In this document: in pieces, positions 1 through 11,238 of the stretch
Layout: the number at the start of each line of letters is the position of its first letter
How positions within the stretch are numbered: position 1 is the stretch's first letter
Assembly (NCBI GenBank): GCA_938023895.1
Contig: CALJDH010000088.1
Span: forward strand, 1-18,750
Source: an uncultured Aliiroseovarius sp.
GTDB lineage: Bacteria > Pseudomonadota > Alphaproteobacteria > Rhodobacterales > Rhodobacteraceae
Direction: 5' to 3'
DNA length: 18,750 nucleotides
Notes under the pieces: model-generated
The model's database searches: none
Told to the model about the DNA's origin: nothing
The model's input: only the letters and a program-made list of their open reading frames with translations
Made by a program: the position numbers and the translations under genes

Positions 1-33
1 GCCAATAATAATGGCGACAAGGACTTACCCCGC

Positions 34-1230
34 ATGGATCACCCGGATCGCGGGACGCTGACTGCGCCCAGAAGAAAAGGCATCGAGCCGTCTTTCACTC
101 AACCCGTGCGTCAGATCTTTCTGATGCTGGTGGCCTTGGGCCTTGTCGGCTTCGGCACCTTCGTGGCGTTGCCGCATGTTTTGCCCGTGTTCATGGCGAA
201 CCTGTATTTGAACGGGTTCATTCTGTTTGTCTTTGTCATTGGTCTGCTGGCCTGTTTCTGGCAGGTCTGGCAGGTCTTTGCTTCGGTCAGCTGGATCGAA
301 GGCTTTGTCCAACAGCGCGAGGCGCACGATCCTGACAGCGCCCCGCGTTTGCTGGCATCGCTTGCTGCCCTGATGCGCTCGAACCGGGGGACGCAGTTGC
401 AGATCGGGGCCTCGTCCTCGCGTTCGATCCTGGACAGTATCGCCACCCGGATCGACGAAGCGCGCGACATCACGCGCTATATCGTCAACCTTCTGATTTT
501 CCTTGGCCTTCTGGGCACGTTCTTTGGTCTTGCGACGACTGTTCCGGCGGTGGTCGAAACCATCCGCTCGCTTGCGCCGGGGGAAGGCGAAGGCGGGGTC
601 GAGGTGTTCAACCGCCTGATGACCGGGCTGGAAGAGCAACTGGGCGGCATGGGCACGGCGTTCTCGTCCTCGCTTCTGGGGCTTGCCGGGTCGCTGGTTG
701 TTGGATTGATGGAGCTGTTCGCAGGCCACGGCCAGAACAGGTTCTATCGCGAGCTTGAAGAATGGCTGTCGACCATTACCAAGCTCAGCTATGCGTCGGG
801 CGACGGTGAAGATGCATCCGAGGCAGGGGCCTATCTGGGCATTCTGGCCGAGCAAATCGAAACCATGCAGACAATGTTTGTCCAAACGGACGCGCAACGC
901 GCGATGATGGATGAAAGGCTGCGCGCCTTGGCAACCAATGTCGAGGCTTTAACCAACCAGCTTGCGCAGGATGATGGGCAGACACAGGCGTTGATGCAGA
1001 TTGCCGAAAGCCAAGATGCCGTGCGCCAGATCCTCGAGGCCAATTCCGCGACCGAGGAAGAGCCAGTCGATGCAGAAAGCCGCATGCGTCTGCGCTCGAT
1101 CGACGTGCAGATGTTGCGCATCTTGGAAGAAATGCAGGCTGGTCGGCAGGAAAGCCTGGCCGACTTGCGCGGTGACCTTGCAACGCTGACCCATGTGATC
1201 CGCGTCGCCTCGGGTCAGGAGCAAGGTTAA
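34..1230 (+). CDS. MotA/TolQ/ExbB-type proton channel protein
   Basis: Probable inner-membrane channel subunit of an ion-driven complex. Four hydrophobic segments are visible, at about residues 27-47, 58-82, 149-171 and 207-229. The third carries GLLGTFFGLATT and the fourth GMGTAFSSSLLGLAGS, which match the paired glycine/threonine-rich helices of the MotA/TolQ/ExbB family. A loop of about 65 residues separates segments 2 and 3. The tail of about 170 residues (230-398) is polar, helical-looking and probably cytoplasmic. The downstream gene starts three bases after the stop and encodes a MotB/OmpA-like partner, so the two probably form one complex. The start at 34 has an AAGGA at 19-23 with a ten-base gap, but the frame is open back to base 1, so a longer N-terminus upstream of the window cannot be excluded. 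The family is clear; the process it powers is not. At 398 residues it is longer than typical TolQ or ExbB. Confidence 0.8.
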   Translation: MDHPDRGTLTAPRRKGIEPSFTQPVRQIFLMLVALGLVGFGTFVALPHVLPVFMANLYLNGFILFVFVIGLLACFWQVWQVFASVSWIEGFVQQREAHDPDSAPRLLASLAALMRSNRGTQLQIGASSSRSILDSIATRIDEARDITRYIVNLLIFLGLLGTFFGLATTVPAVVETIRSLAPGEGEGGVEVFNRLMTGLEEQLGGMGTAFSSSLLGLAGSLVVGLMELFAGHGQNRFYRELEEWLSTITKLSYASGDGEDASEAGAYLGILAEQIETMQTMFVQTDAQRAMMDERLRALATNVEALTNQLAQDDGQTQALMQIAESQDAVRQILEANSATEEEPVDAESRMRLRSIDVQMLRILEEMQAGRQESLADLRGDLATLTHVIRVASGQEQG

Positions 1231-1233
1231 GCC

Positions 1234-2970
1234 ATGGCGCTTACCCGCCGATCCACCCAACGCATGAGCGGGTCCATCTGGCCCGGCTTTGTGGACGCAA
1301 TGACCGCGCTTTTACTGGTCTTAATGTTCGTCCTGACGATCTTCATGATCGTACAATTCATCCTGCGCGAGACGATCTCGGGGCAGGCGAACGAACTTGA
1401 CGAATTGTCGGCGCAGGTGTCCGAACTGGCCGATGCGCTGGGGCTGGAACGCAACCGAACCGAGACCCTTCAGGGCGAGATCGGTACGCTGAACGCAACG
1501 CTGACCGAAGCCCGCTCGATCTCGGATGCGCAGGCCGCGATGATTGCCCAGCTGACGACGCAGACCGAAAGCCAAGCTGCCGAATTGGCCGCTCGGGCAG
1601 CGAAGATCACCAGTTTCGAGGCGCAGGTGGCGACGCTTTTATCCGAACGGGATCGCGCCTTGGCAGAAGGAGAGGCGCTGACTGCGACCGTTGAAGAGCT
1701 TGAAAGCGCACGTACCCAACTGCTGAGCGAACAAGAGGCGTTGCAATTGGCTTTGGCCAAAGCACGCGACGAGGTTGATGCCGGTGCCGAAGCGGCCCGT
1801 CTTGCTGCGGCCAAACGCGAGGCATTGGAGGCTTTGGTGGCCGATCTGGAAGTGAAGGTGACCGAGGGCCAGACGGCGCTGGACGAGGAAGAGGCCGGAC
1901 GTTTGGCAGAAGCCGCAGCCGCCGAAGCCTTGCGCGAACGGTTGCAGAACGCAGATACCGAACTGACCGCAATGACCTTGGCGCTTGAAGAAGAACGCAA
2001 GCGGGCCGAGGAAACGCTGACCCTTCTGGCCGCAGCCAAAGCGGCAGGTGTGGATCTGGATAAGCGCTTGGCGACGGCTTTGCTTCAGCTTGAGGAACAG
2101 GCTGCTGCCGGTACGGATTCGGCTGAGCTGCGTGATCGGCTTGAGGCGGAGTTGGCGGCGCGTCTGAATGCCGAACGGGCTGCAACTGAGACGCTCACCC
2201 AATCCGAGGAACGTGCGCGCTTGCTGGCGGCCGCCAATCTGGCGCTGGCCGAGGAAGAAGCTGAAAGCGCAGAAAGCCAACGCAAGATCGCGCTGTTGAA
2301 TGAACAGGTCGCCGCGCTGCGAACGCAGTTGGGGGGCTTGCAGGCAATTTTAGATGCGGGATCGGCCCGCGATCAGGCCGCGCAGGTGCAGATCCAGAAA
2401 CTTGGCTCCGAACTGAACGCCGCCCTTGCCCGCGTTGCCTCCGAGGAGCGCCGCCGTGCCGAGCTGGAAGAGGCCGAACGCAAACGCCTGGAAGCCGAAG
2501 CCAAAGAGCTGTCCGCCTACCGATCTGAATTTTTTGGCAAATTACGTCAGGTTCTGGGGAACCGCGAGGGTGTGCAGATTGTGGGCGACCGGTTCGTATT
2601 TTCGTCCGAGGTGCTGTTCGAAAGTGCCCGCGCCGAGCTTCAGCCAGAAGGGCGCGCCCAAGTCGGGCGTGTGGCTGCGCTGTTGGCTGACGTTGCAGGC
2701 GAAATCCCTGACGAAGTGGATTGGGTGATCCGCGTCGATGGGCACACAGATAATGTGCCACTTTCCGGACGCGGGGCGTATCGTAATAACTGGGAACTTA
2801 GCCAGGCGCGCGCCCTGTCGGTGGTCGAATACATGATTGACGCGCTGGGCTTCCCGCCCGACCGTTTGGCTGCAACCGGCTTTGGCGAATACCGCCCGGT
2901 CAATCCTGCGGACACGCCTGAAGCCCGCGCCGAAAACCGCCGGATCGAGTTGAAACTGACCGAACGCTAA
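1234..2970 (+). CDS. MotB/OmpA-like peptidoglycan-binding protein with long coiled coil
   Basis: Probable stator-type partner of the preceding channel protein. A single membrane helix (about 20-43) follows a short cytoplasmic N-terminus. It begins with WPGFVDAMTALLL, which resembles the MotB helix, and D21 sits where MotB and TolR carry the proton-binding aspartate. Residues about 50-440 are almost entirely Glu/Ala/Leu/Arg-rich heptad-like sequence, expected to form a very long periplasmic coiled coil. Residues about 454-578 are an OmpA C-terminal peptidoglycan-binding domain, with HTDN at 504-507, NWELS at 519-523, R526 and NRRIE at 568-572. The gene lies three bases after its partner and ends in a four-base convergent overlap with the M23 peptidase gene. 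Flagellar MotB and TolR have no such long coiled coil, so this is not a standard flagellar or Tol component. The specific function is unknown; energy transfer from the proton gradient to the cell wall is inferred. Confidence 0.82.
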   Translation: MALTRRSTQRMSGSIWPGFVDAMTALLLVLMFVLTIFMIVQFILRETISGQANELDELSAQVSELADALGLERNRTETLQGEIGTLNATLTEARSISDAQAAMIAQLTTQTESQAAELAARAAKITSFEAQVATLLSERDRALAEGEALTATVEELESARTQLLSEQEALQLALAKARDEVDAGAEAARLAAAKREALEALVADLEVKVTEGQTALDEEEAGRLAEAAAAEALRERLQNADTELTAMTLALEEERKRAEETLTLLAAAKAAGVDLDKRLATALLQLEEQAAAGTDSAELRDRLEAELAARLNAERAATETLTQSEERARLLAAANLALAEEEAESAESQRKIALLNEQVAALRTQLGGLQAILDAGSARDQAAQVQIQKLGSELNAALARVASEERRRAELEEAERKRLEAEAKELSAYRSEFFGKLRQVLGNREGVQIVGDRFVFSSEVLFESARAELQPEGRAQVGRVAALLADVAGEIPDEVDWVIRVDGHTDNVPLSGRGAYRNNWELSQARALSVVEYMIDALGFPPDRLAATGFGEYRPVNPADTPEARAENRRIELKLTER

Positions 2971-3937
2971 GGCGTGGTCAGCGTCGTGGTGGTCGCGATG
3001 CGGTCGATCTCAACCCCGTCACGCAACAGCGTGGCCGTGCCGTGATATGTACCGGGAAGGGTGTTTTCCGCATGCAACCGACGTCCGGCTGCGCGCATCG
3101 TGCGGGCCTGCGTCGTCTCCAACACCTCTTCGTGTTCGATGAAAACGCCGTTGGGTCCATGGATGATTAGCTGCATCTCGTCCCCAGCCAGCGCCCCGAA
3201 AATCTGCGCCCAGAACACGAATGCACCGCTGGTGCTGTCAATCGAAGCATGGGCTGCCTTGCCCCACTTCACGGTATCAAAGTCAGGAATTCGGTCGCTG
3301 AACCCCGCATTCACGAACCCGCTGGCGCGGTACAGGATCTCGTCTGCCCACAGGGATGTCGCGTCGGTGTCACCACAATAGGTCAGGGGATCGGCGTTGA
3401 ACGGATCCACGACCTGCTCGTCTTTGCGCAGCGTTAAATGAAGATGCGGAAACTCAGTCCGGCCTGACATGCCGATCTGACCCAGGGGGGTCTGCAGGCC
3501 GACGCGCTGCCCGACCTCGACCGCGATGCTGTCCTTGCGCATGTGGCAGTACTGGCTTTCCCAACCGCCACCGTGGTCAATCACCACTCCGTTGCCGCAA
3601 TCCTGCCCATCTGAATGGTCGAACGTGGCCGAAAAAAACTGGTCCGCGCCCCCGTCACGCAGCCGACGCACCACGCCGGGTGCTACCGGGGTGACATCAA
3701 CGCCCGCCTGCGCGGCCATATCCGATGTCAGCGCGATGTCCGTTCCCTGATGCCCGTCATAGGACAGCACACCGCAAGTGAAATCCGCCGCCCCATTGCT
3801 GGGGTCGGCATCCACATAGCTCTGAATGAAGCAATCTTGCCCCAGAGCGCACGACACCGGGAAACTGAGAACGGGATCACGCGCCGCAACCGGGGTCGCG
3901 GCGCATGTTATCAGTGTTGCAGCCCAAAGGGCGTGCA

Positions 3938-3938
<1 letters not shown>
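2967..3938 (-). CDS. Exported M23 (LytM-type) metallopeptidase
   Basis: Probable periplasmic zinc peptidase or peptidoglycan endopeptidase of 323 residues. The N-terminus reads as a signal peptide with likely cleavage after ATPVAA (about residue 19). LytM metal and catalytic positions are visible: H63 and D67 in GHQGTD, H132 in SQYCHM, and H165/H167 in HLHL. The mature protein has six cysteines (30, 36, 55, 114, 131, 188), consistent with disulfides in the periplasm. After the catalytic domain there is an extra C-terminal region of about 120 residues that I do not recognise. The ATG start shares its A with the clpA TGA stop (TGATG). A TTG one codon earlier is possible but less likely. No strong ribosome site precedes it, so translation is probably coupled to clpA. 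Substrate, and whether it cuts peptidoglycan at all, are inferred from the family. Confidence 0.85.
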
Positions 3939-6265
<2,327 letters not shown>

Positions 6266-6424
6266 GTTGCGCACTCCTCGTAAGTTCAGCGGTGGACATC
6301 GCTGGCGATTTCTTCGCCTTATTACCGTTGCCTCATAGTATTAAGGTTCGGTTGTCCTTGCGTCGCTATCAAGACCCTTTTGGTCAATTTCTGCTCGCAC
6401 AAGCGTGATTTCTTGAGATTTGCC
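6266..6424 (-). other. gloB-clpA intergenic region
   Basis: This 159-base, AT-richer stretch separates two same-direction genes, so clpA may have its own promoter here. On the minus strand a small hairpin (five-base stem GGCGA/TCGCC, plus coordinates 6304-6318) lies about 40 bases before the clpA start. TTGACC and CTTGAT motifs occur farther upstream, but I could not pair either with a convincing -10 element. No intrinsic terminator for gloB is evident. Confidence 0.35.
6274..6279 (-). promoter_or_regulatory. Ribosome binding site of clpA
   Basis: On the minus strand this reads GAGGAG, eight bases before the ATG at 6265. It decides the start, because the in-frame GTG at 6274 lies on this motif and could not use it. 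Confidence 0.75.
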
Positions 6425-7189
6425 TTAGAAATCGTCTTTCCGGGCGCGGATCTCGGCAAAGACCTCGGCGTCGGATGCGGTCTCTTTATGTAGGGCAGCT
6501 TTGACCGACGACAAGTGCGCGCGCAGAAATGGGTTGGTTTCCAGCTCGTCCGACAGAAGGGAGGGGACGGTGGGCTGGCCGTCAGCGCGAGCGGCTTCGA
6601 CCCGTTCACGGCGCGCGCGTAGAGCGTCGTTATCGGGCTCGATGGTCAGCGCAAACGAGATATTGCCCCCAGTATATTCATGGCCCGAGCAGATCAGCGT
6701 ATCCGCGGGCAGCGCCATCAGACGTTGCAGGCTGTCCCACATCTGTTCGGGGCGCCCTTCGAACAAGCGACCGCAGCCCATCGCCATTAGGCTGTCGCCG
6801 GTGAAGGCGGCCTTGGCGGCGGGGACATACAAAGCGATGTGGCCGATCGTGTGGCCGGGGACGTCCAGCACCTGAACCACGTGGCCTGCAAAGTTGAAAC
6901 TCGTCCCGGGGGTGAGCGCCTGATCCAGCGGGGGCAGGCGGTGCGCGTCGGCCTCGGCCCCGATCACGCGGGCGCCGGTGGCCGCAACCAGATCGGCGAC
7001 GCCGTCAATATGATCCCAGTGGTGGTGAGTCAGCCAGATCTCGGACAGCGTCCAGCCGCGCTGTTCCAGCTCGTCCTCGATGGGCAGGGTTTCGGGCGCG
7101 TCGATCAGTGCCGTTTTACCTGACTTGGCGTCATGCAGCAGAAATGCATAATTATCCGAAAGGCAGGGAATTGTGACGAGTTCGAGCAT
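6425..7189 (-). CDS. gloB: Hydroxyacylglutathione hydrolase (glyoxalase II)
   Basis: Cytoplasmic metallo-beta-lactamase-fold enzyme that hydrolyses S-D-lactoylglutathione to D-lactate and glutathione, the second step of methylglyoxal detoxification. Its 254 residues are normal for GloB. The binuclear metal motif THHHWDH is at 54-60 (H55, H57, D59, H60), followed by H113 in PGHTIGH, D132 in GDS and H170 in SGHEYTGGN. The C-terminal half contains the basic residues and NPFLR segment typical of glyoxalase II, which separates it from other hydrolases of the fold. I place the start at 7189 (MLELVTIPCL), where a GGAGA lies about seven bases upstream; a longer frame from 7225 adds twelve residues not expected in the family. 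The gene is divergent from the methyltransferase gene at 7270 and is the first minus-strand gene of the gloB-clpA-peptidase run. Confidence 0.95.
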   Translation of the reverse strand: MLELVTIPCLSDNYAFLLHDAKSGKTALIDAPETLPIEDELEQRGWTLSEIWLTHHHWDHIDGVADLVAATGARVIGAEADAHRLPPLDQALTPGTSFNFAGHVVQVLDVPGHTIGHIALYVPAAKAAFTGDSLMAMGCGRLFEGRPEQMWDSLQRLMALPADTLICSGHEYTGGNISFALTIEPDNDALRARRERVEAARADGQPTVPSLLSDELETNPFLRAHLSSVKAALHKETASDAEVFAEIRARKDDF

Positions 7190-7269
7190 GTTGGTTCTCC
7201 GTGGTGGTGCAACAGTCTTGCCCAAACGATCCTAAGCCTCAATACTGGTAATGCGCCCGAGGGGTAAAA

Positions 7270-7914
7270 ATGGCGGGAGAAAGACCACATTCAATCGCGC
7301 ATGAGCGCGGAGATGGACGCATGTCTGCGCCATCTGCGTCCCGAAATTTGTTTCCGATTCTAGATGCCATGAAGCCCTTCGTGCCGAAGCACGGGGTCGC
7401 GTTAGAGCTTGCCTCGGGCACGGGCGAGCATATCGTTGAATATGCCGGGCACTTTCCCGATGTGATATGGCAGCCGACCGATATCGATCCTGAGCGTCTG
7501 AACAGCATTGATGCATGGCGCGCTGAGAAGGGCATCGAGAACATGCGCTTGGCGCAGTGGCTGGATGCCAGTGCTCCGTCGTGGCGCACGGGGCCGATGG
7601 CGATGATCGTGACGGTGAACCTGATGCATCTGATCGACGCGACCACCGCGCGTGCTGTAATTGCGGGCGTCGCGCGCAATCTGGCGCCCGGCGCCTATTG
7701 GTTTCTGTACGGGCCATTCCGAACCGGGGGCGCGTTTCGCAGTGAAGGGGATAAGACCTTCCACACGTCCTTGACCGCGCAAGACCCTCAGATCGGATAT
7801 AAGGATCTTGAGAAAGTCGAGGCCTGGGCGTCGGAAGCCGGATTGCGCCGTACCGATCTGATCGAGATGCCCGCAAACAATCTGGCATTGATTTTGCGCC
7901 GCGCCCCACAGTGA
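7270..7914 (+). CDS. DUF938 family SAM-dependent methyltransferase-like protein
   Basis: Class I Rossmann-fold methyltransferase-like protein of the DUF938 family, 214 residues, predicted cytoplasmic. The SAM-binding motif I is LELASGTGEH (45-54), followed by WQPTDID (67-73), the family NLMH at 117-120, YGPF at 147-150 and MPANN at 200-204 near the C-terminus. The substrate of this family is not known to me. Two starts are plausible. The ATG at 7270 has GAGGGG five bases upstream, and its product includes a DGRMSAPSASRN segment resembling conserved N-termini of relatives. The ATG at 7321 has GGAG eight bases upstream. I prefer the longer form. The gene is divergent from gloB across about 80 bases and is followed 82 bases later by a second methyltransferase-like gene. 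Confidence 0.85.
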   Translation: MAGERPHSIAHERGDGRMSAPSASRNLFPILDAMKPFVPKHGVALELASGTGEHIVEYAGHFPDVIWQPTDIDPERLNSIDAWRAEKGIENMRLAQWLDASAPSWRTGPMAMIVTVNLMHLIDATTARAVIAGVARNLAPGAYWFLYGPFRTGGAFRSEGDKTFHTSLTAQDPQIGYKDLEKVEAWASEAGLRRTDLIEMPANNLALILRRAPQ

Positions 7915-7996
7915 GCGCGCATACAAGATGGGCATTCCAATTTGTCTGCGTTCCGGTAGTCTCGGCCTTGAACAGACACGGGCCGATTGACGCGAC

Positions 7997-8764
7997 ATGC
8001 ATCTTGATGTGCAGGATCTGAGAAATTTCTACTACCGCAGCATGTTGGGGCGCGCGGCCCAAAAAGCGATCCGTGACAAGGTGGTCAATTTGTGGCCCAC
8101 AGCGCAAACCAAGGGACAGACTGTCGCCGGTTTTGGGTTCGCTGTGCCACTGCTACGCCCCTATTTGTCGACAGCGCGCCGGGTCGTCGGGTTGATGCCA
8201 GCGCCGCAGGGGGTGATGCCCTGGCCTGCGGGTATGCCCAACGTCTCGGTTTTGGTCGAGGATACGTTGTGGCCCCTTGATACCGGGGTCGTGGATCGGC
8301 TGGTTGTGATGCACGGGCTGGAAACGTCCGAGACCCCCAGCCAACTGCTTGAGGAATGCTATCGTGTGCTCGGCCCCGGAGGCCGTGCCATGTTCATCGC
8401 CCCGAACCGGGCTGGTTTGTGGGCACGGTCAGATGCGACGCCATTTGGGTATGGGCGGCCCTATTCTTTGGGGCAGTTGGAAGGCCAGTTGCGCGAGCAT
8501 GGTTTTCAGGTCGAGCGGCATCTATCTTCTCTGTATCAGCCACCGTCAGGAAAACGGTTCTGGCGCAAAACTGGGACCTTTTGGGAGCGGGCTGGGCACC
8601 AACTGCCAGTCATCCTTGCCGGGGGGGTCCTGATGGTCGAGGTCGCCAAGCAGGTACCCGCCCCAAAACGTCCCGGCCTGGCGCAAGCCGTTCGTCGTCC
8701 TTTGAAGGTTCTGGAGGGGTTAGGTGCCCCCGAGCCCAGTACACCGAGGCAAGGACGGCCTTAG
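7997..8764 (+). CDS. Class I SAM-dependent methyltransferase-like protein
   Basis: A 255-residue protein with the outline of a type 11 methyltransferase. Motif I is degenerate (VAGFGFA, about 43-49, instead of the usual acidic G-x-G-x-G form). The later [11 protein letters not shown] (120-130) and FIAPNR (133-138) match the strand after the active site, where small-molecule methyltransferases carry a similar L-x-P-G-G turn. The final 40 residues are Pro/Arg/Lys-rich and probably disordered. No signal peptide or membrane helix is seen. The ribosome site is weak. It follows the DUF938 gene in the same direction and precedes the ATP synthase operon. No substrate can be named. The poor motif I leaves open that it binds SAM weakly or is no longer catalytic. 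Confidence 0.75.
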   Translation: MHLDVQDLRNFYYRSMLGRAAQKAIRDKVVNLWPTAQTKGQTVAGFGFAVPLLRPYLSTARRVVGLMPAPQGVMPWPAGMPNVSVLVEDTLWPLDTGVVDRLVVMHGLETSETPSQLLEECYRVLGPGGRAMFIAPNRAGLWARSDATPFGYGRPYSLGQLEGQLREHGFQVERHLSSLYQPPSGKRFWRKTGTFWERAGHQLPVILAGGVLMVEVAKQVPAPKRPGLAQAVRRPLKVLEGLGAPEPSTPRQGRP

Positions 8765-9125
8765 GTATAGAATCAGTCCTGTGCCGACCTCGGAAAATGC
8801 CCATCTCGGCGCCAGATCCCCCTTGATTCTTTCGTGAGCGCCGTTTCGGTATGCAAATGTATTCCGTTTTGAGTGGTTCGAGTTTCAGCCCGCGATCGGC
8901 AAATTGTCCCTAGGGTTAAGGGGTATGCGCGGATTGGCGGTGAAATCTAACGAAACCTAAGCCGGAAATGTTGGCGATAAACCCGCGCAAGCCTGTTGCG
9001 AGGTAGGGTTTTCCCTGTTACATGCGACGACGATTTAGATAGTACGCGCGAAAGTGCGGCTTCTGTAGGCCGCCCCGGTTTGTCACGCAAACCACAATGG
9101 GGCTTAGTACATCGGAAGGGTGGAC
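8765..9125 (+). other. Non-coding leader region before the ATP synthase operon
   Basis: No gene is supported in these 361 bases. The short open frames on either strand lack a ribosome site and resemble nothing I know. The region is expected to hold the promoter of atpHAGDC. The best pairs I could find are weak: TTGCGA at 8996-9001 with TACATG at 9019-9024, and CTGTTA at 9015-9020 with GATAGT at 9038-9043. An eight-base palindrome CCCTAGGG lies at 8908-8915. TTGGCG occurs twice, at 8934-8939 and 8971-8976. No clear terminator for the preceding gene is visible. Confidence 0.4.
9114..9120 (+). promoter_or_regulatory. Ribosome binding site of atpH
   Basis: GGAAGGG ends five bases before the GTG at 9126. 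The alternative in-frame GTG at 9120 overlaps the last base of this motif, so the motif decides the start in favour of 9126. Confidence 0.7.
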
Positions 9126-9686
9126 GTGTCCGAACCAGTCTCGATCTCAACTGGCATTGCCCAACGTTATGCCACGGCCATCTTTGATTTGGCCAAAGAG
9201 GGCAAAGAACTGAAAGCAGTTGAAGCGGATGTTGCCGCTCTTGATGCTGCTCTCGCCGATAGCTCTGATCTCGTCGATCTGATCAACTCGCCGGTAGTTA
9301 CCCGCGATGAACAGGCCGCCGTGATCGCAGCTGTCGCCAAGAAAATGAAACTTTCGTCAACGGTCGCAAACGCACTGAGCCTGATGGCTCAGAAACGTCG
9401 TTTGTTCGTGCTTCCTCAGCTTCTGGGCGCCATGCGCGCCCTGATCGCCGAGGATAAGGGTGAGGTTACCGCAGAGGTGACCGCAGCCAAAGCCATGACC
9501 AAGGCGCAACAAGACAAACTTGCCAAGGCTCTGAAAGCCTCGATCGGCAAGGATGTAAACATCAACCTGGCCGTCGATGAAGCACTTATCGGTGGCCTGG
9601 TCGTGAAAGTGGGCTCGCAAATGATCGATACGTCGGTCAAGGCCAAGCTCGATGCACTTCAGAATTCCATGAAAGAGGTCGGATAA
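9126..9686 (+). CDS. atpH: F1F0 ATP synthase subunit delta
   Basis: Delta subunit (OSCP equivalent) of the ATP synthase, part of the peripheral stalk that ties the F1 head to the membrane part. At 186 residues it has the usual length. The N-terminus, [20 protein letters not shown], is the conserved helical F1-binding part. The C-terminus, with [16 protein letters not shown] and KLDALQNSM, is the conserved delta signature region. The start is GTG at 9126, chosen over a GTG two codons upstream because of the ribosome site at 9114-9120. It is the first gene of the F1 operon, and its TAA stop overlaps the atpA ATG by one base (TAATG), which suggests translational coupling. Confidence 0.96.
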   Translation: MSEPVSISTGIAQRYATAIFDLAKEGKELKAVEADVAALDAALADSSDLVDLINSPVVTRDEQAAVIAAVAKKMKLSSTVANALSLMAQKRRLFVLPQLLGAMRALIAEDKGEVTAEVTAAKAMTKAQQDKLAKALKASIGKDVNINLAVDEALIGGLVVKVGSQMIDTSVKAKLDALQNSMKEVG

Positions 9687-11224
9687 TGGGTATCCAAGCA
9701 GCAGAAATTTCTGCGATCCTGAAGGACCAGATCAAGAACTTCGGCCAGGAAGCCGAAGTGGCCGAAGTTGGCCGCGTTCTGTCGGTCGGTGACGGTATTG
9801 CTCGTGTATATGGTCTGGACAACGTTCAGGCTGGTGAAATGGTCGAATTCCCCGGTGGTATCCGCGGGATGGCTCTGAACCTTGAAGCTGACAACGTTGG
9901 TGTTGTTATCTTCGGTTCCGACCGCGACATTAAAGAAGGCGACACTGTTAAGCGTACGAACTCCATCGTGGACGTTCCCGCTGGTGACGAGCTTCTGGGT
10001 CGCGTTGTTGACGGTCTGGGTAACCCGATCGACGGCAAAGGCCCGATCAAAACCAAAAAGCGCAACGTTGCTGACGTTAAAGCACCGGGCATCATCCCGC
10101 GTAAATCGGTTCACGAACCGATGGCAACCGGCCTGAAATCGGTTGACGCTATGATCCCGATCGGCCGTGGCCAGCGCGAGCTGATCATTGGCGACCGTCA
10201 GACCGGTAAAACTGCCGTTGCTCTGGACGCGATCCTGAACCAGAAGTCGTACAACGAAGCCGCTGGCGACGACGAGAGCAAGAAGCTCTACTGCGTCTAC
10301 GTAGCTGTTGGCCAGAAGCGCTCGACTGTTGCGCAGCTGGTGAAGAAACTGGAAGAAACCGGCGCGATCGAATACACGATCGTCGTTGCTGCAACCGCTT
10401 CGGACCCCGCTCCGATGCAGTTCCTGGCACCCTATGCCGCAACCGCCATGGCCGAGCACTTCCGTGACAACGGCCGCCACGCCCTGATCATCTATGATGA
10501 CCTGTCGAAACAGGCTGTGTCCTATCGTCAGATGTCGCTGCTGCTGCGCCGCCCGCCGGGCCGTGAAGCTTATCCGGGTGACGTTTTCTATCTTCACTCG
10601 CGTCTGCTGGAGCGTTCGGCAAAGCTGAACGAAGACTACGGTGCAGGCTCGCTGACCGCTCTGCCGGTTATTGAAACCCAGGGTGGCGACGTGTCGGCCT
10701 TTATTCCGACCAACGTGATCTCGATCACCGACGGCCAGATCTTCCTGGAAACCGAGCTGTTCTACCAGGGTATCCGCCCCGCTGTGAACACCGGTCTGTC
10801 GGTTTCGCGTGTTGGTTCGTCGGCTCAGACGAAAGCAATGTCGTCGGTTGCCGGTCCGGTTAAACTGTCGCTGGCTCAGTATCGCGAGATGGCAGCCTTC
10901 GCTCAGTTCGGTTCTGACCTTGATGCCTCGACCCAGCAGCTGCTGAACCGTGGTGCCCGTCTGACGGAACTGATGAAGCAGGCTCAGTACTCGCCGCTGA
11001 CCAACGCAGAAATCGTCTGCGTGATCTACGCTGGTACCAACGGTTACCTGGACAACATCGACGTATCGGAAGTTGGTCGTTTCGAAGCTGGTCTTCTGAA
11101 CCACCTGCGTCAGAAACACGCCGATCTTCTGGACGATATCACCAACAACGACCGTAAGGTTAAAGGTGAGCTGGAAGACAAGGTCAAAGCAGCGCTGGAC
11201 GCGTTCGCCGCTGACTTCGCTTAA
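9686..11224 (+). CDS. atpA: F1F0 ATP synthase subunit alpha
   Basis: Non-catalytic nucleotide-binding subunit of the F1 hexamer, 512 residues. Walker A is GDRQTGKT at 169-176. The alpha/beta signature [10 protein letters not shown] is at 365-374, and R375 immediately after it is the arginine finger reaching the catalytic site of beta. GAGG lies about seven to ten bases before the ATG. The gene is rich in T-ending codons such as GTT, GCT, GGT and CGT compared with flanking genes, as expected for a highly expressed protein. It is the second gene of atpHAGDC and is followed by atpG after 14 bases. Confidence 0.99.
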   Translation: MGIQAAEISAILKDQIKNFGQEAEVAEVGRVLSVGDGIARVYGLDNVQAGEMVEFPGGIRGMALNLEADNVGVVIFGSDRDIKEGDTVKRTNSIVDVPAGDELLGRVVDGLGNPIDGKGPIKTKKRNVADVKAPGIIPRKSVHEPMATGLKSVDAMIPIGRGQRELIIGDRQTGKTAVALDAILNQKSYNEAAGDDESKKLYCVYVAVGQKRSTVAQLVKKLEETGAIEYTIVVAATASDPAPMQFLAPYAATAMAEHFRDNGRHALIIYDDLSKQAVSYRQMSLLLRRPPGREAYPGDVFYLHSRLLERSAKLNEDYGAGSLTALPVIETQGGDVSAFIPTNVISITDGQIFLETELFYQGIRPAVNTGLSVSRVGSSAQTKAMSSVAGPVKLSLAQYREMAAFAQFGSDLDASTQQLLNRGARLTELMKQAQYSPLTNAEIVCVIYAGTNGYLDNIDVSEVGRFEAGLLNHLRQKHADLLDDITNNDRKVKGELEDKVKAALDAFAADFA

Positions 11225-11238
11225 GGGGGCTCAGACAG

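Noticed and set aside
25..897. Minus-strand open frame opposite the channel gene
   Set aside because: Gln/Arg/His-rich translation typical of antisense to a GC-rich gene; the plus-strand membrane protein is well supported.
34..2970. Zorya-type defence system (ZorAB-like pair)
   Set aside because: The pair is distantly similar in plan, but in ZorA the long tail is on the channel protein, whereas here the long coiled coil is on the B-type partner. No ZorC, ZorD helicase or ZorE nuclease gene is seen downstream. The upstream side is outside the window.
8947..9150. Small minus-strand open frame in the atp leader
   Set aside because: No ribosome site and no recognisable sequence, and it runs into the atpH start region. 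Treated as chance.
9659..11119. Long minus-strand open frame opposite atpA
   Set aside because: The translation resembles no protein family, is rich in residues produced by reverse-complemented atpA codons, and lies fully over a certain gene.
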